DNA of 64,000 nucleotides from Chromobacterium haemolyticum DSM 19808. GTDB taxonomy: Bacteria; Pseudomonadota; Gammaproteobacteria; Burkholderiales; Chromobacteriaceae. The notes beneath the pieces were generated by a model. The model made no database searches. It was not told the origin of the DNA and saw nothing but the letters and a program-made list of their open reading frames with translations. The DNA is taken from positions 62,001 to 126,000 of the forward strand of contig NZ_JONK01000001.1 of assembly GCF_000711885.1 (NCBI RefSeq), given 5' to 3'. Made by a program: the position numbers and the translations under genes. Positions 62,910 through 64,000 of the stretch are shown piece by piece. Every line of letters begins with the position of its first letter. The stretch's first letter is position 1.

Positions 62910-63105
62910 CCCTGTCGTTTGTTGCGCTTCGTCAGATATGGCGCGATGAGTAGCGTGTCGAAATGCTCATCAATCACTCGTACATTCCGCTTTTTCACTC
63001 GCTTTCGCCTTGTCTCGCTTTAGCTCGCGAGATCGAGAACAGCTGCTTTACCCGCTCCGCTCTGTCCGTTGTTCTTCGCCTTTGCTCGCTAGACTTTGAA
63101 CAAGT
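62910..63105 (+). repeat. Intergenic repeat copy 8 (plus orientation), long composite form
   Basis: The copy begins CCCTGTCGTTTGTTGCGCTTC and contains AAATGCTCATCA, CATTCCGC and TTTCGCCTTGTCTCG. A first right end, GCGAGATCGAGAACAGC, lies near 63027-63043, and a second, CTAGACTTTGAACAAG, at 63089-63104. It looks like one copy with a second end fragment added. It separates the hybrid kinase gene from the DUF455 gene. Confidence 0.7.
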
Positions 63106-63127
63106 ACAGAGGCGCGCCAAGGTCGGC

Positions 63128-63133
63128 TAAAAT
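63128..63133 (+). promoter_or_regulatory. Candidate -10 element for the DUF455 gene (leaderless)
   Basis: TAAAAT lies eight bases before the ATG at 63142, so transcription would begin at or next to the start codon. No good -35 and no ribosome site are visible. Confidence 0.4.
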
Positions 63134-63141
63134 GTCCAGCC

Positions 63142-63975
63142 ATGAGCGAGCCGACATCACTTTACCCACAGTTGGAAGCGGCGCTGCTGTGCCGCGACGT
63201 TGAGCGCAAGATGGCGCTGGCGGTTGAGGCCTTGCACGGCTGGCGCGTCGACGCGCTGCCGCGCAACACGGATGCGCCGCCGCCATACCCGTTGCCCGAG
63301 GCTGGGCGTCCTCCGCTGCCGGAGCTAGTGCATCCGTCCAAGGTGCCCAAGCGCAGCCTGTCCACGCGCCAGGGGCATGCCGCCTTGCTCCACGCCATCG
63401 CCCACATCGAATTCAACGCCGTCAACCTGGCGCTGGACGCCGCTTGGCGGTTCCGCGCGATGCCGGATGCTTTCGTCAGCGATTGGCTGCAGGTTGCAGC
63501 GGAAGAGGCGCGCCACTTTTCCCTGTTGCTGCGGCGTCTGCGGGAACTGGGGCACGACTACGGGGATTTCCCGGCCCACAACGGTTTGTGGGCGATGAGC
63601 TGCAAGACCGATTACGATCCGCTGGCGCGCATGGCTCTGGTGCCCAGAGTGTTGGAAGCCCGCGGCCTGGACGTGACGCCGGGCATACAGCGTCGGCTGG
63701 CCGGCATCGGCGATCACGCGAGCGTAGCGGTGCTGGACATCATCTTGCGCGAGGAAGTGGGGCATGTGCGCATCGGCAACGCTTGGTTTGGGCGGCTGTG
63801 CCGACAGCGCGGCCTGGAGCCGGAGACCTGTTTTCAGGAACTGCTGCGACGCCACGATGTCCAGCTTTACCGCGGGGCTTATAATCTGGCCGCTCGCGAG
63901 CGGGCGGGGTTTTCAGCCAGGGAGCTGGAATCGCTGCGCGCCTTGTGCGAAGACGACACCGCTTCAGCCGGCTAG
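63142..63975 (+). CDS. DUF455 ferritin-like protein
   Basis: The protein has 277 residues and is mostly helical. Metal-ligand-like motifs of the ferritin-like fold are LHAIAHIEFNAVNLALDAAW near 85, LQVAAEEARHFSLLLRRL near 117 and ILREEVGHVRIGNAWF near 202, each giving Glu and His in ExxH arrangement. This is the DUF455 family, related to diiron oxidases and sometimes to rhamnosyltransferase-like annotations; the reaction is unknown. There is no signal peptide. It lies just after the composite repeat. A TAAAAT box next to the ATG suggests a leaderless mRNA. Confidence 0.85.
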   Translation: MSEPTSLYPQLEAALLCRDVERKMALAVEALHGWRVDALPRNTDAPPPYPLPEAGRPPLPELVHPSKVPKRSLSTRQGHAALLHAIAHIEFNAVNLALDAAWRFRAMPDAFVSDWLQVAAEEARHFSLLLRRLRELGHDYGDFPAHNGLWAMSCKTDYDPLARMALVPRVLEARGLDVTPGIQRRLAGIGDHASVAVLDIILREEVGHVRIGNAWFGRLCRQRGLEPETCFQELLRRHDVQLYRGAYNLAARERAGFSARELESLRALCEDDTASAG

Positions 63976-64000
63976 ACTGCCGGCGGCCTTACCTGGAACG

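Overview
The window looks like chromosome of a GC-rich, motile, chitinolytic betaproteobacterium of the Neisseriales, most likely Chromobacterium or a close relative such as Aquitalea. This rests on gene content (GH18 chitinase, chito-oligosaccharide-type uptake cluster, NsrR/Hmp, complete flgBCDEFGHIJKL run, FliW, SelD/MnmH) and on sequence style. No rRNA, tRNA, insertion sequence, prophage or CRISPR array was seen. Genus and species are inference.

Layout. 1-3752: a 5-oxoproline (pyroglutamate) block with the end of pxpA, two membrane proteins (DUF969/DUF979), a DUF2891 protein and pyroglutamyl peptidase. 3759-4148: crcB. 4354-9217 (minus): a compact six-gene operon joining an ODP-type diiron/metallo-beta-lactamase-fold sensor, a FimV-like TPR membrane protein, a receiver-like protein, a Ras-like GTPase and two roadblock-type proteins. 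I regard it as the most interesting system here. It is divergent from hmp, and the gap holds an FNR-like palindrome and two NsrR boxes; nsrR itself follows hmp. 11426-12283: secreted nuclease. 12303-19423: an amino-sugar oligosaccharide cluster (two ABC permeases, binding protein, BadF-type kinase, divergent ROK regulator, GH9 glycosidase) with a perfect operator-like palindrome but no ABC ATPase. 19494-24622: rhlE, a degenerate EAL protein, an unknown protein and a double receiver.

24924-35147: flagellar rod/hook/ring genes flgB to flgL, with sigma-54 promoter matches before flgB and flgJ and a sigma-28 match before flgK. 35212-40832: an EF-hand protein, MgtC-like protein, CoA transferase, flagellin, and a FliK-like gene whose only well-placed start is AUU. 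40858-45607: periplasmic-binding-type protein, YdcF, AraC regulator, LysE exporter, and a chitinase interrupted by an in-frame TAG where the family has Trp. 45780-47988: parvulin, a 1-kb RNA-rich gap (one structured RNA candidate and two tandem sRNA-like units), and a thioesterase. 48211-52953: mnmC, mnmH and divergent selD (tRNA U34 modification and selenium), then a UmuD homologue that has lost both catalytic residues. 53255-55834: clpB with a heat-shock promoter. 55893-56893: tag and fliW. 57101-62907: REC-EAL, REC and a large hybrid kinase. 63142-63975: a DUF455 ferritin-like protein.

A family of about 125-200 bp intergenic repeats with inverted ends (around CCTGTTCAAAGTCT) recurs at eight places, always between genes and often touching start or stop codons. 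In one copy both ends have changed together, so pairing of the ends seems to matter.
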